35,582 bases of DNA from Mesorhizobium sp. B2-7-1 (GCF_006440735.1 NZ_VFUA01000065.1:1-35582), one strand, 5' to 3'. Counted from the first letter of the stretch, positions 23,550 to 32,270 are shown. Notes: generated by a model not told the origin, from the letters alone. Translations and numbers: made by a program.

Positions 23550-25007
23550 ATGAAAAACCTCAGAGACAAAAGCCTCTTCCGCGAAGCCGGCCTGATCGGC
23601 GGCGAATGGGTTGCTGCCGGCTCCGGCAGGACGGTCGACGTCATCGATCCGGCAACCCAGGTGGCGATCGGCACGGTGCCCGACATGGCCGGTCCGGAAA
23701 CGCGTGCGGCCATAGAGGCCGCGGCTGCCGCCTATGGGGACTGGAAGAAGAAAACCAACGCCGAGCGTGCTACGCTGCTGGAGGCATGGCATGGCCTGAT
23801 GCTTGCGCATCTGGACGATCTCGCGCTGATCCTGACGACGGAACAGGGCAAACCGCTGGACGAAGCCAAAGGCGAGATCCGTTACGGTGCGTCCTTCGTC
23901 AAATGGTTCGCGGAGGAAGCGCGCCGCATCAATGGCCACACCATCCCCTCACCCACCTCCGACCGCCGCATCATCGTGCTGAAAGAACCGGTTGGCGTTT
24001 GCGGCATCATTACGCCGTGGAACTTCCCCAATGCGATGATCACCCGCAAGGTCGCGCCGGCACTGGCCGCCGGCTGCACGGTGGTGATCAAGCCATCCGA
24101 GTTCACGCCCTATTCGGCGCTGGCGCTCGGCGTGCTTGCCGAACGCGCCGGCATCCCCGCCGGCGTCATCAACATCGTCACCGGCATGCCCACGGAGATC
24201 GGCAACGAAATCATGGCGAACGAGGCCGTCCGCAAGATCTCCTTCACCGGCTCGACGCGGGTCGGCTCGCTGCTGATGCGCGGGGCCGCCGACAGCGTGA
24301 AGCGGCTCAGCCTCGAACTCGGCGGCAACGCGCCCTTCATCGTCTTCGACGACGCCGATCTCGATCTCGCGATCGAGGGTGCACTCGTCTCGAAGTTCAG
24401 AAACGGCGGCCAAACCTGCGTCTGCGCCAACCGCATCCTCGTCCAGTCCGGCGTCTATGAAGCCTTCGCCGCCAAGCTATCCGCCCGCGTCAACGCCATG
24501 ACGGTCGGACCGGGCACGCAGCCCGGCGTCGCCATCGGGCCGATGATCAACATGGCAGCGGTCGAGAAGATAAACCGCCACGTCGAGGACGCGCTCGCCA
24601 AGGGTGCTGCGATCATCACCGAGAAGCCGGCATTGCCCGACGGTCCTCAATATGTCGCGCCGCTGGTGCTGACCGGCGCCACGAAAGAGATGCAGCTTGC
24701 CGGTGAGGAAACGTTCGGCCCGGTCGCGCCGCTTTTCCGGTTCGAGACGGAAGAGGAGGCGATCGCGCTGGCCAACGGCACGCCCTACGGGCTTGCTTCC
24801 TACTTCTACACCGAAAACCTGAAACGCGCCTGGCGCGTCGGCGAGGCGTTGGAGTTCGGCATGGTGGGGTTGAACACCGGCTCGGTTTCGATCGAGGTCG
24901 CCCCTTTCGGCGGCGTCAAGCTGTCCGGCCTCGGGCGAGAGGGCGCGCAGGCCGGCATCGAGGAGTATCTCGAGATGAAGAGCTTTCACATCGGCGGGCT
25001 CAGCTGA
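23550..25007 (+). CDS. gabD: Succinate-semialdehyde dehydrogenase (GabD-like)
   Basis: This 485-residue NAD(P)+-dependent aldehyde dehydrogenase probably makes succinate from succinate semialdehyde, the last step of 4-aminobutyrate breakdown. GabD landmarks are TEQGKPLDEAKGEI, TPWNFPNAMITRKVAPALAA, Glu256 in LELGGNAPFIVFDDAD, and Cys290 in GGQTCVCANR. The second Cys, two residues on, is also typical of GabD. The end PFGGVKLSGLGREG is conserved. ATG 23550 follows GCAAGG nine bases away. It is the last gene of the plus-strand operon and converges with the FAD oxidase. With a class III transaminase at 28176 it would complete conversion of 4-aminobutyrate to succinate. Confidence 0.92.
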   Translation: MKNLRDKSLFREAGLIGGEWVAAGSGRTVDVIDPATQVAIGTVPDMAGPETRAAIEAAAAAYGDWKKKTNAERATLLEAWHGLMLAHLDDLALILTTEQGKPLDEAKGEIRYGASFVKWFAEEARRINGHTIPSPTSDRRIIVLKEPVGVCGIITPWNFPNAMITRKVAPALAAGCTVVIKPSEFTPYSALALGVLAERAGIPAGVINIVTGMPTEIGNEIMANEAVRKISFTGSTRVGSLLMRGAADSVKRLSLELGGNAPFIVFDDADLDLAIEGALVSKFRNGGQTCVCANRILVQSGVYEAFAAKLSARVNAMTVGPGTQPGVAIGPMINMAAVEKINRHVEDALAKGAAIITEKPALPDGPQYVAPLVLTGATKEMQLAGEETFGPVAPLFRFETEEEAIALANGTPYGLASYFYTENLKRAWRVGEALEFGMVGLNTGSVSIEVAPFGGVKLSGLGREGAQAGIEEYLEMKSFHIGGLS

Positions 25008-25042
25008 GGCAATTTTTTGCCCAAGCCGGGCCAGACCGGCGA

Positions 25043-26317
25043 TCACTGAATCCGGTCGAGCGCCTTGTAGTAGAGGCCGACCATCGGCAGGAACCAGGGC
25101 TTGCCGGAGTAACCGGGAATGGACGGCCATTCGAGCCCCTTCATCGGATTGCGGTCCTCGCGGCCGAGCATGGCATCGGCCAGGATCATGCCGAGATGGG
25201 TGGAAAGCTGCGCACCGTGGCCGGAATAGCCCATCGCGAACCAGACACCGTCATGGTAGCCGGCGCGCGGGAAGCGGTCCTTGGTCATGTCGACCAGCCC
25301 GCCCCAGCAATAATCGATCTCGACCTTGGCCAGCTGCGGAAAGATCGCCGCGAGGCCTGCCCGCAAGATCTCTCCGCTCCTGGCGTCGGAGCGCTGGTCC
25401 GATGTCGCCGAAAAGCGCGCGCGGCCGCCGAAGATCAGGCGCCTGTCGGGCGAAAGCCGGAAGTAGTTGCCGATGTTCATCGAGGTCACGCATGTCCGGT
25501 TGCCGGGCATGGTGGCGGCGATCTCGGCGTCGCTCAACGGCCGCGTGGCGATGATGAAGCTGCCGACGGAGATGATCCGGCGGCGGAAATAGCCGAAATC
25601 AGGCGTCGTGTAGGCGCCGGTCGCCACCAGCACATTGTCGGCGCTGATCCGGCCACGCGAGGTGGTCAGCTCATGCCTGCCGCCGGCCTGCTTGCGGCCC
25701 GTCACCGCCGCGTTCTCGTGGATCACGGCGCCGTGGCGGGCGGCTGAAGTGGCGAGACCCGCGACATAGCGGCCCATATGCATCATGGCGCTCTTCTTCG
25801 ACAGCATCGCGCCGTGGAAGGGTGAACCGATCTCGGACTTGAGATCCGCCGCCGACAGCAGCGCCGTGTCCGGATCCACCTCGGCGTGAAGGGCTTCGAA
25901 ATTGCGGGCGATTGATGCAAAATGCTGCGGCTTGGAGGCGAGCTTCAGCTTGCCGGCGCGGCGGAAATTGCAGTCGATGCCTTCCTCCGCGACTAGCGCC
26001 TCTATGGTGTCGACGGAGTCGTCCAGCGCCCGGTAGAGCGCGATTGCGCGGTCCTTGCCGAGCTCCGCCTTGGCGGAGAGATAGCCGTGGGCAAGGCCGT
26101 TGTTGAGGTGCCCGCCATTGCGGCCCGATGCGCCCCAGCCCACCCGCTCCGCCTCCAGCACGACCACCTTGGCACCGGCCTTCGCCAATTGGCGCGCGGC
26201 GGCGAGACCGGTGAAGCCACCGCCGATGACGGCGGCATCGTAGTGCCCCTCGACCGGGCCTTGCGCCCCTCCGGAAAAGGCAGGGGCGGTGTCGTGCCAG
26301 TAGGATACGAACTTCAT
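25043..26317 (-). CDS. FAD-dependent amine oxidase, gamma-glutamylputrescine oxidase (PuuB)-like
   Basis: This 424-residue flavoprotein of the DAO superfamily has the dinucleotide motif GGGFTG at residues 32-37, Glu55 for the ribose, and the FAD-contact GWGASGRNGGHLNNG. The C-terminal FAD region reads FAMGYSGHGAQLSTHLG. The pattern is that of PuuB and OrdL, which oxidise a monosubstituted diamine such as gamma-glutamylputrescine to an aminoaldehyde with release of ammonia and peroxide. ATG 26317 is chosen from alignment with the family start; the upstream 22 codons overlap the end of the HAD gene. It lies 16 bases after that gene. No PuuA-like ligase is present, so the blocking group on its substrate may be acetyl rather than glutamyl. 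Confidence 0.9.
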   Translation of the reverse strand: MKFVSYWHDTAPAFSGGAQGPVEGHYDAAVIGGGFTGLAAARQLAKAGAKVVVLEAERVGWGASGRNGGHLNNGLAHGYLSAKAELGKDRAIALYRALDDSVDTIEALVAEEGIDCNFRRAGKLKLASKPQHFASIARNFEALHAEVDPDTALLSAADLKSEIGSPFHGAMLSKKSAMMHMGRYVAGLATSAARHGAVIHENAAVTGRKQAGGRHELTTSRGRISADNVLVATGAYTTPDFGYFRRRIISVGSFIIATRPLSDAEIAATMPGNRTCVTSMNIGNYFRLSPDRRLIFGGRARFSATSDQRSDARSGEILRAGLAAIFPQLAKVEIDYCWGGLVDMTKDRFPRAGYHDGVWFAMGYSGHGAQLSTHLGMILADAMLGREDRNPMKGLEWPSIPGYSGKPWFLPMVGLYYKALDRIQ

Positions 26318-26333
26318 CGGGAATCCGCCTGTT

Positions 26334-27002
26334 TCAGAGACCGACCACGCCTGCAAGACCCGAAATGTCCGATATTTCGACATAGCCGTAATACGGGTTG
26401 GCTGGTTCGTGGCCGCGATTGACCCAGACCTTGTTCTTGATGCCGAGGTCGTGTGCCGACATCAGGTCGTAGCGGAAAGAGGACGAGCAGTGAAGAACGT
26501 CCTCGGGGCCGCAGCCCAGCCTGTCGAACATATACTCGAAGGCTTGAAAACGAGGCTTGTAGGCCTGCGCCTCCTCAGCCGTGTAGACGGCATGGAACGG
26601 CGCACCAAGCTTTTCGACATTGGACATGATCTGCGCGTTCATGGCGTTGGACAGGATGACCAACGGAATTTCCTTGGCGACCTTCGCCAGGCCGGCCGGA
26701 ACGTCGGCGTGCGGCCCCCAGGTCGGGACGCGCTCATAGATCACTCTGGCATCGTCGGCGCTGAAGGCAACGCCGTTGCGCTTGCAGGCGCGCTCGAGCG
26801 CATTGTGGACGACATCGGCATAGGGCTTCCAGTCGCCCATGATCTCGTCGAGCCGATACGCCGCGAAATTCTTGATGAACTCCTGCATGCGCGGCTCATC
26901 GAGCCGGCTGCCATAGAGATCGCGCGCCGCTTCCGCCATCTGGAAAAAGGTCAACGTGCCGTAGCAGTCGAAGGTGATGTATTTGGGCCTGAAGGAAGCC
27001 AT
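26334..27002 (-). CDS. HAD superfamily hydrolase, haloacid dehalogenase type II-like
   Basis: This 222-residue HAD enzyme has the nucleophile Asp12 in FDCYGTLTFF, the motif DxYGTL used by L-2-haloacid dehalogenases instead of the phosphatase DxDGTL. Motif II is ILSNAMN, motif III the Lys in AYKPRFQAFEYMF, and motif IV HCSSSFRYDLMSAHDLG. The missing second Asp argues against simple phosphatase activity. ATG 27002 has GGAGA ten bases upstream. It is cotranscribed with the PuuB-like oxidase. Halogenated substrates need not be involved; such proteins recur in amine and carbon catabolic clusters with unproven roles. Confidence 0.87.
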   Translation of the reverse strand: MASFRPKYITFDCYGTLTFFQMAEAARDLYGSRLDEPRMQEFIKNFAAYRLDEIMGDWKPYADVVHNALERACKRNGVAFSADDARVIYERVPTWGPHADVPAGLAKVAKEIPLVILSNAMNAQIMSNVEKLGAPFHAVYTAEEAQAYKPRFQAFEYMFDRLGCGPEDVLHCSSSFRYDLMSAHDLGIKNKVWVNRGHEPANPYYGYVEISDISGLAGVVGL

Positions 27003-27322
27003 GTCCGTCGATCTCCGGTGGAAGCACATCCGCGCTGGGATGTATTTCATCATAGGGCCGCCGGTGGCGACCCACCTGACCGAAATCGCCCTCCCGAAAG
27101 CAGAAAGTTCCGTATCCACCCGCTGGTTTGGCACGCTGTAGCATCTGGCGTGCCGATCGCGGCGCCGCGATCGGCGTGAAACGCATCCGCCGCGGCCAGT
27201 GCCAGCACAAGATGCGGTGCACCGCTTGCGCTACGGCGAAAGATACCGCCGAAGCCGATGCCTTCAGATGATCTGCGGCGCGCCGATGGCCGAGACTTGG
27301 GCACTAAACGGAAGGATGCCTC
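27003..27322. promoter_or_regulatory. Divergent control region rich in palindromes
   Basis: This 320-bp region separates the minus-strand HAD/oxidase operon from the plus-strand GNAT/transaminase operon and contains no credible gene. It holds a perfect 24-bp palindrome at 27152-27175, whose left half is GCCGATCGCGGC. A 7-bp inverted repeat GGCACGC...GCGTGCC lies at 27130-27154 and shares bases with it. A 12-bp palindrome GCGGTGCACCGC lies at 27214-27225. As both flanking genes point away, these are more likely operators than terminators. Confidence 0.5.
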
Positions 27323-28162
27323 ATGCAGCAGGGCGAGATCGAACTCCAGACCTTCGGGCCGGACCATATCGAGGGCGCCGTAGCGCTTTCTCGCCAGGAG
27401 AATTGGCCGCATCGCCCGCAGGACTGGCAGATGGCGCTGCAGCTCTCGAACGGTGCGGTCGCGCTCGACGACCAGGGCCGCGTCACCGGAACCATCCTGG
27501 TAACGCCCTATGGCATGGATTGCGCCATGATCAACATGGTGATCGTCGACAGGACTGTGCGGGGCAAGGGGCTTGGTCGCCGGCTGATGGATCAGGCCTT
27601 CGCCCTTGCCGGCGACCGTCCGTTGCGGCTCGTCGCGACAGCGGACGGCATTCCTCTCTATGAAAAGCTCGGCTTCGTGCCGTCCGGTACGATCCGGCAA
27701 CATCAGGGCAGCGTTGCCAAGCTTGGTGCGCCCGACGGCGTGGAAGCTGCGGACACCGCCGATCTCCCGGAAATCAAGGCGCTGGACCGCGACGCCTACG
27801 GCGCCGACCGTGAAGCTCTCATCGATGCGCTGGCGGAGCGCGGCCAATTCGCCGTCATCCGCCGCAACGGCGCCATCGAGGCCTATGCCGCCATCCGCCC
27901 GTTCGGACGCGGCGAGGTGATCGGTCCGGTCATCGCGGGAAGCACCGACGAGGCTAAGGCCCTGATCGGCTTCTTTGCCGCGCCACGTCCCGGCGCCTTC
28001 CTGCGCGTCGATACCGGCAGCGGGACCGGCATCGCCGGCTGGCTGGAGGACATCGGCCTCGCCCGTGTCGGCGGTGGCGTGGCCATGGACCGTCCACCCA
28101 AGACGAACATGGAACAGGCATGGCCAAGAGTTTACGCCCTCGCCAACCAGGCGCTGGGCTAG
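27323..28162 (+). CDS. Double-domain GNAT N-acetyltransferase (paralogue of the one at 17287)
   Basis: This 279-residue two-domain GNAT protein has an N-terminal unit with a canonical acetyl-CoA loop R-G-K-G-L-G in VRGKGLGRRLMDQAF and the LYEKLGF strand. The C-terminal unit has AAIRPFGRGEVIGPVI. It shares layout and several motifs with the protein at 17287-18189, but its first domain has the better preserved acetyl-CoA loop. ATG 27323 has GGAAGG seven bases upstream. The transaminase gene follows 13 bases after its stop, so the two are cotranscribed. This links acetylation to amine catabolism. The acceptor is unknown. Confidence 0.86.
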   Translation: MQQGEIELQTFGPDHIEGAVALSRQENWPHRPQDWQMALQLSNGAVALDDQGRVTGTILVTPYGMDCAMINMVIVDRTVRGKGLGRRLMDQAFALAGDRPLRLVATADGIPLYEKLGFVPSGTIRQHQGSVAKLGAPDGVEAADTADLPEIKALDRDAYGADREALIDALAERGQFAVIRRNGAIEAYAAIRPFGRGEVIGPVIAGSTDEAKALIGFFAAPRPGAFLRVDTGSGTGIAGWLEDIGLARVGGGVAMDRPPKTNMEQAWPRVYALANQALG

Positions 28163-28175
28163 TCCGGAGGATAGA

Positions 28176-29549
28176 ATGCTCGCCAATTCCCTGATCGAAC
28201 TCGACCGCGCCCATCTCATCCACCCGGTCTCTTCATACCGTGGTCATGAGGCGCAAGGCGTGCGCGTCTTGAAATCGGCGAAGGGGGCGACCGTGACCGA
28301 TGCGTCCGGCCGGCAACTTCTCGACGGTTTCGCGGGACTGTGGTGCGTCAATGCCGGCTACGGCCACGACAGCATCGTCGAGGCGGCTGCCCGGCAGATG
28401 CGCGAGCTTCCCTACGCCACCGCCTATTTCGACCTCGGCTCTGAGCCGGCCATCCGGCTCGCTTCGGAACTGGCCGAGCGCGCGCCCGGAGATCTCAATC
28501 ACGTCTTCTTCACACTTGGCGGGTCGGACGCGGTCGATAGCACGATCCGTTTCGTCCGCTACTACTGGAATGCCAGGGGCGAGCCAAAGCGCGACCAGTT
28601 CATTTCCATCGAGCAGGGCTATCACGGCTCGTCGGTGGTCGGCGCGGGCCTGACCGCCCTGCCCGCCTTTCACGCCGGTTTCGGCATTCCCTTCGAATGG
28701 CAGCACAAGATCCCTTCCCCCTATCCCTATCGCAACCCGGTGGGCGAGGACGGGAACGCGATCATCGCCGCATCACTCGCCGCGCTGAAGGCCAAGATCG
28801 AGGAGATCGGGCCGGAGCGGGTCGCTGCCTTCTATGCCGAGCCGATCCAGGGCTCAGGCGGCGTCATTGTTCCACCGAAAGGCTGGATCAAGGCGATGCG
28901 CGAGCTCTGCCGGGAGTACGGCATCCTGTTCATCGCCGACGAGGTGATCACCGGCTTCGGCCGCACGGGACCCTTGTTCGCCTGTACCGATGAGGACATC
29001 GTTCCCGATTTCATGACGACCGCGAAGGGGCTGACCTCGGGCTATGTTCCCATGGGCGCCGTGTTCATGGCCGATCATGTCTACGACGTCATCGCCGATG
29101 GCGCGGGCTCCTCGGCGGTCGGTCACGGCTACACCTATTCCGCTCATCCCGTCAGCGCCGCCGTCGCGCTCGAAGTGTTGAAGCTCTATGAAGACGGCCT
29201 TCTGGAGAATGGCATCAAGGCCGGCGCTCGCCTGATGGCGGGCTTGGAGGGCCTGAGGGACCACCCGCTCGTCGGCGATGTGCGCGGCCGCGGCATGCTT
29301 GCCGCGATCGAACTGGTGGTCGACAAGCAGAAGAAGACACCGCTTCCGGCGTCGGCCATGCCGGCGCGGCGCGTCTTCGACAGGGCATGGGACAATGGCC
29401 TGATCATCCGTGCCTTTGCGCATGGGGTTATCGGCTATGCACCGCCGCTCTGCTGCACCGACGGCGACATCGATGCGATCATCGAGCGCACGCGCCGGAC
29501 GCTCGACCAGACACTGGACGATCCCGACATCCGCCAGGCCCTGGCATGA
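28176..29549 (+). CDS. Class III aminotransferase, putrescine/4-aminobutyrate-pyruvate (SpuC) type
   Basis: This 457-residue PLP enzyme transfers an omega-amino group to pyruvate or a 2-oxo acid. Motifs are LLDGFAGLWCVNAGYGHDSI, HVFFTLGGSDAVDSTIRFVR, QGYHGSSVVGAGLT, LFIADEVITGFGRTG, and the Schiff-base Lys284 in MTTAKGLTSGYVPMGAV. The LDG-GLWCVN-GYG beginning is that of the SpuC/omega-amino-acid:pyruvate group. ATG 28176 has a perfect GGAGG five bases upstream, so the long open frame before it is ignored. With the GabD-like enzyme it can take 4-aminobutyrate to succinate. Putrescine, beta-alanine or another omega-amine are alternatives. Confidence 0.93.
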   Translation: MLANSLIELDRAHLIHPVSSYRGHEAQGVRVLKSAKGATVTDASGRQLLDGFAGLWCVNAGYGHDSIVEAAARQMRELPYATAYFDLGSEPAIRLASELAERAPGDLNHVFFTLGGSDAVDSTIRFVRYYWNARGEPKRDQFISIEQGYHGSSVVGAGLTALPAFHAGFGIPFEWQHKIPSPYPYRNPVGEDGNAIIAASLAALKAKIEEIGPERVAAFYAEPIQGSGGVIVPPKGWIKAMRELCREYGILFIADEVITGFGRTGPLFACTDEDIVPDFMTTAKGLTSGYVPMGAVFMADHVYDVIADGAGSSAVGHGYTYSAHPVSAAVALEVLKLYEDGLLENGIKAGARLMAGLEGLRDHPLVGDVRGRGMLAAIELVVDKQKKTPLPASAMPARRVFDRAWDNGLIIRAFAHGVIGYAPPLCCTDGDIDAIIERTRRTLDQTLDDPDIRQALA

Positions 29550-29787
29550 CGGCAGACCAATACCCCCGTGTTTCGAAATAGCGCCGGGGCAGACGATTTC
29601 GCAATTTTGTGCCGCCCCCTCGCGCCTTTTCGGCGAATCCAGCGCGGGGGAAGTGCCAGACTGCTTATAAGACAAGGCCAGAAAGCTTGGATTTCCGGGC
29701 CTTCGAAAAAGGCCGACGCCCCGGACAGCACGGAATTTTGTTCTGTTCAACACATGCAATTCGGCCGTACGCAGAGGAGACCCAGTC
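29550..29787 (+). promoter_or_regulatory. Intergenic region before the HAD/Dpp operon
   Basis: These 238 bases are AT-richer than the genes around them and contain no gene. A perfect hairpin GGCCTT (29698-29703), CGAAA, AAGGCC (29709-29714) has no following T-run. The promoter for the HAD and peptide-type ABC transporter genes is expected here, but I cannot assign hexamers firmly. A strong ribosome site, GAGGAG, is at 29774-29779. Confidence 0.35.
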
Positions 29788-30510
29788 TTGGCCAGGGGCT
29801 TTAGCGAATTCAAATACATGACCTTCGATGTCGTCGGCACGCTGATCGACTTCGAAGGCGGGATAACGACCTGCCTGGCCGGAATCGCCGCCGAGGCCGG
29901 CGTTTCGCTCGATGGTGAGGAAGCGCTGAGCCTTTACCGGCAGGCCCGCTACATGCCCGATGCGAGCCTGTTTCCCGACGATCTCCTACGTGTCTACATG
30001 GTCATCGCGCCACGGCTCGGCCTGCCGGCCGAGGAGAAATACGGCATCCGCCTGCGGGACTCCGCCAGCGTCTGGCAAGGCTTTCCTGACAGCGCGGCGG
30101 CATTGGCCGAGCTTGCGAAATCGCACAGGCTGATCGCCATGACCAATGCCCGGCGCTGGGCGCTCGATCATTTCGAGAAGCAACTCGGATCGCCCTTCTT
30201 CGCCACCTTCACGGCCGACGATACCGGCACGGAAAAACCGGACCCGGCCTTTTTCCAGAAGGTCTTCAATTTCGTCGCCTCAAGGGGCGACAGCAAGGAT
30301 GACATCCTGCACGTCGCGCAAAGCCAGTATCACGATATCGGCATATCCCGGGCGCTTGGCTTGACCAACTGCTGGATCGAGCGCCGGCATGCCCAGAAGG
30401 GCTATGGCGGCACGATCGAGCCCGAGCGCTTCACCGTGCCGGACTACCACTTCACCTCAATGGCCGCGTTGGCGTCGGCCGTACGGGAAAGCCTGAAGCA
30501 ACGAACCTGA
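29788..30510 (+). CDS. HAD superfamily hydrolase, haloacid dehalogenase-like (second copy)
   Basis: This 240-residue HAD protein has motif I FDVVGTLIDFEG with nucleophile Asp14. The position that is Asp in phosphatases and Tyr in haloacid dehalogenases is Val here. Motif II is MTNARRW, motif III the Lys in GTEKPDPAFFQKVF, motif IV VAQSQYHDIGISRALG. The start is TTG 29788, supported by GAGGAG at 29774-29779 and by the family length; the next ATG (29818) would cut into motif I. It is 63 bases upstream of the ABC binding protein gene and probably its operon partner. It differs enough from the HAD at 26334 that the two may act on different steps. Confidence 0.85.
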   Translation: MARGFSEFKYMTFDVVGTLIDFEGGITTCLAGIAAEAGVSLDGEEALSLYRQARYMPDASLFPDDLLRVYMVIAPRLGLPAEEKYGIRLRDSASVWQGFPDSAAALAELAKSHRLIAMTNARRWALDHFEKQLGSPFFATFTADDTGTEKPDPAFFQKVFNFVASRGDSKDDILHVAQSQYHDIGISRALGLTNCWIERRHAQKGYGGTIEPERFTVPDYHFTSMAALASAVRESLKQRT

Positions 30511-30573
30511 GCCCAAGCCCGGAAAGCCGCGTCAAGACGAGCAAGCCGGAAAACAAACAGAAAGGGGAATGAT

Positions 30574-32184
30574 ATGACCGACAAGATCACGAACTGGACC
30601 AGCGCAGACGATGCCATGGTCGAAAATGCCATTCGGCGGGGCGCGAGCCGCCGCGAACTCCTCAAGATGCTGTTGGCCGGCGGCGCCGCGGTTGCCGCGG
30701 GCAGCATGGTGCTTGGCCGCGCCACCAATGCCGTCGCCGCCACGCCGGTTTCCGGCGGCAGCTTCAAGGCCGCCGGCTGGTCGTCCTCGACCGCCGACAC
30801 GCTCGATCCGGCAAAGGCGTCGCTGTCGACCGACTATGTCCGCTGCTGCTCGCTCTACAACCGCCTGACTTTCCTCGACAAGGATGGCGTCACGCAGATG
30901 GAGTTGGCCGAAAGCTTCGACAGCAAGGACGCCAAGACCTGGACGGTGAAGCTGCGTAAGGGCGTCACCTTCCACGACGGCAAGGCCCTCACCGCCGACG
31001 ACGTCGTCTTCTCGATGAAGCGCCATCTCGATCCGGCGATCGGTTCCAAGGTCGCCAAGATCGCCGCGCAGATGACCGGTTTCAAGGCCGTCGACAAGTC
31101 CACGGTCGAAATCACGCTCGCCGATCCGAATGCCGACCTTCCGACCATCCTGGCGCTGCATCACTTCATGATCATCGCCGATGGCACCACCGACTTCTCC
31201 AAAGGCAACGGCACCGGCGCCTTTGTGCTGCAAACGTTCGAACCAGGCGTGCGGTCGGTCGTCACCAAGAACAAGAACTACTGGAAATCCGGCAAGCCCT
31301 ACCTCGACTCGTTCGAATTCATCGCCATCAGCGATGACAGCGCCCGCGTGAACGCCCTGCTTTCCGGTGACATCAACTTCGCCGCCTCGATCAATCCGCG
31401 CGCGATGAAGCTCATCGGCGGCCAGCAGGGCTTCGAATTGTCGAAGACGACCTCGGGCAACTACACCGACCTCAACATTCGGCTCGACATGGATCCCGGC
31501 AACAAGGCCGACTTCGTGACCGGCATGAAATACCTCGTCAACCGCGAGCAGATCGTCAAATCGGCATTGCGCGGCCTTGGCGAAGTCGGCAACGACCAGC
31601 CCGTCTCACCGGCGAACATCTTCCACAATGCCGACCTCAAGCCGAAGGCCTTCGACCCGGACAAGGCCAAATTCCACTTCCAGAAGTCGGGCCTGCTCGG
31701 TCAGTCCATCCCCGTGGTCGCCTCCGATGCCGCGACCTCGTCGATCGACATGGCGGTGATCATCCAAGCCGCCGGTGCCGATATCGGCATGAAGCTCGAT
31801 GTCCAGCGCGTCCCGTCCGACGGCTACTGGGACAATTACTGGCTCAAGGCGCCGGTCCATTTCGGCAACATCAATCCACGCCCGACGCCGGACATCCTGT
31901 TCTCGCTGCTCTACGCCTCCAACGCGCCCTGGAACGAAAGCCAGTACAAGTCGGAGAAGTTCGACAAGCTGATGATCGAGGCGCGCGGCTCGCTCGACCA
32001 GGCCAAGCGCAAGGAAATCTACGGCCAGATGCAGACCATGGTCTCCGAGGAGGCCGGCACCATCATCCCAGCCTACATTTCCAACGTCGATGCCCTCTCC
32101 AGCAAGGTGAAGGGTTTGGAGGCGAACCCGCTCGGTGGCATGATGGGCTACGCAATGGCGGAATATCTCTGGCTCGAAGCCTGA
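30574..32184 (+). CDS. Peptide/amine ABC transporter substrate-binding protein (SBP family 5) with Tat-type signal
   Basis: This 536-residue periplasmic binding protein of the DppA/OppA family supplies the importer encoded by the next three genes. The N terminus has a long charged region, then SRRELLK at residues 25-31 and a hydrophobic stretch to about 55. That is a twin-arginine (Tat) export signal rather than a Sec signal. The mature protein has LTFLDKDGVTQMELAESF, VKLRKGVTFHDGKALTADDV and NKNYWKSGKPYLDSFEF, all standard for the family. ATG 30574 has AAAGGGG upstream. A strong stem-loop follows the stop. Family 5 proteins bind peptides, opines, nickel or other solutes; the ligand cannot be read here. 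Confidence 0.93.
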   Translation: MTDKITNWTSADDAMVENAIRRGASRRELLKMLLAGGAAVAAGSMVLGRATNAVAATPVSGGSFKAAGWSSSTADTLDPAKASLSTDYVRCCSLYNRLTFLDKDGVTQMELAESFDSKDAKTWTVKLRKGVTFHDGKALTADDVVFSMKRHLDPAIGSKVAKIAAQMTGFKAVDKSTVEITLADPNADLPTILALHHFMIIADGTTDFSKGNGTGAFVLQTFEPGVRSVVTKNKNYWKSGKPYLDSFEFIAISDDSARVNALLSGDINFAASINPRAMKLIGGQQGFELSKTTSGNYTDLNIRLDMDPGNKADFVTGMKYLVNREQIVKSALRGLGEVGNDQPVSPANIFHNADLKPKAFDPDKAKFHFQKSGLLGQSIPVVASDAATSSIDMAVIIQAAGADIGMKLDVQRVPSDGYWDNYWLKAPVHFGNINPRPTPDILFSLLYASNAPWNESQYKSEKFDKLMIEARGSLDQAKRKEIYGQMQTMVSEEAGTIIPAYISNVDALSSKVKGLEANPLGGMMGYAMAEYLWLEA

Positions 32185-32192
32185 GAGGCGCC

Positions 32193-32222
32193 TGCCAGGG
32201 ACCGGACAGCCGGTCCCTGGCA
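32193..32222 (+). terminator. Strong intercistronic stem-loop after the binding protein gene
   Basis: TGCCAGGGACCGG (32193-32205) and CCGGTCCCTGGCA (32210-32222) form a perfect 13-bp stem with an ACAG loop, 8 bases after the binding protein stop. Only a weak CTTATT follows. Such elements commonly stabilise binding protein mRNA and limit read-through into permease genes, giving excess binding protein. Confidence 0.65.
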
Positions 32223-32270
32223 CTTATTGCGCAACATGGCTTGGCCGAACGCAACCGCAGGAGCGCTTCC

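Noticed and set aside
25008..25042. Possible terminator hairpins (GGCAA-TTGCC and GCCGG-CCGGC) between gabD and the FAD oxidase
   Set aside because: Both stems are only five base pairs and overlap poorly with T-runs, so I did not list a terminator.
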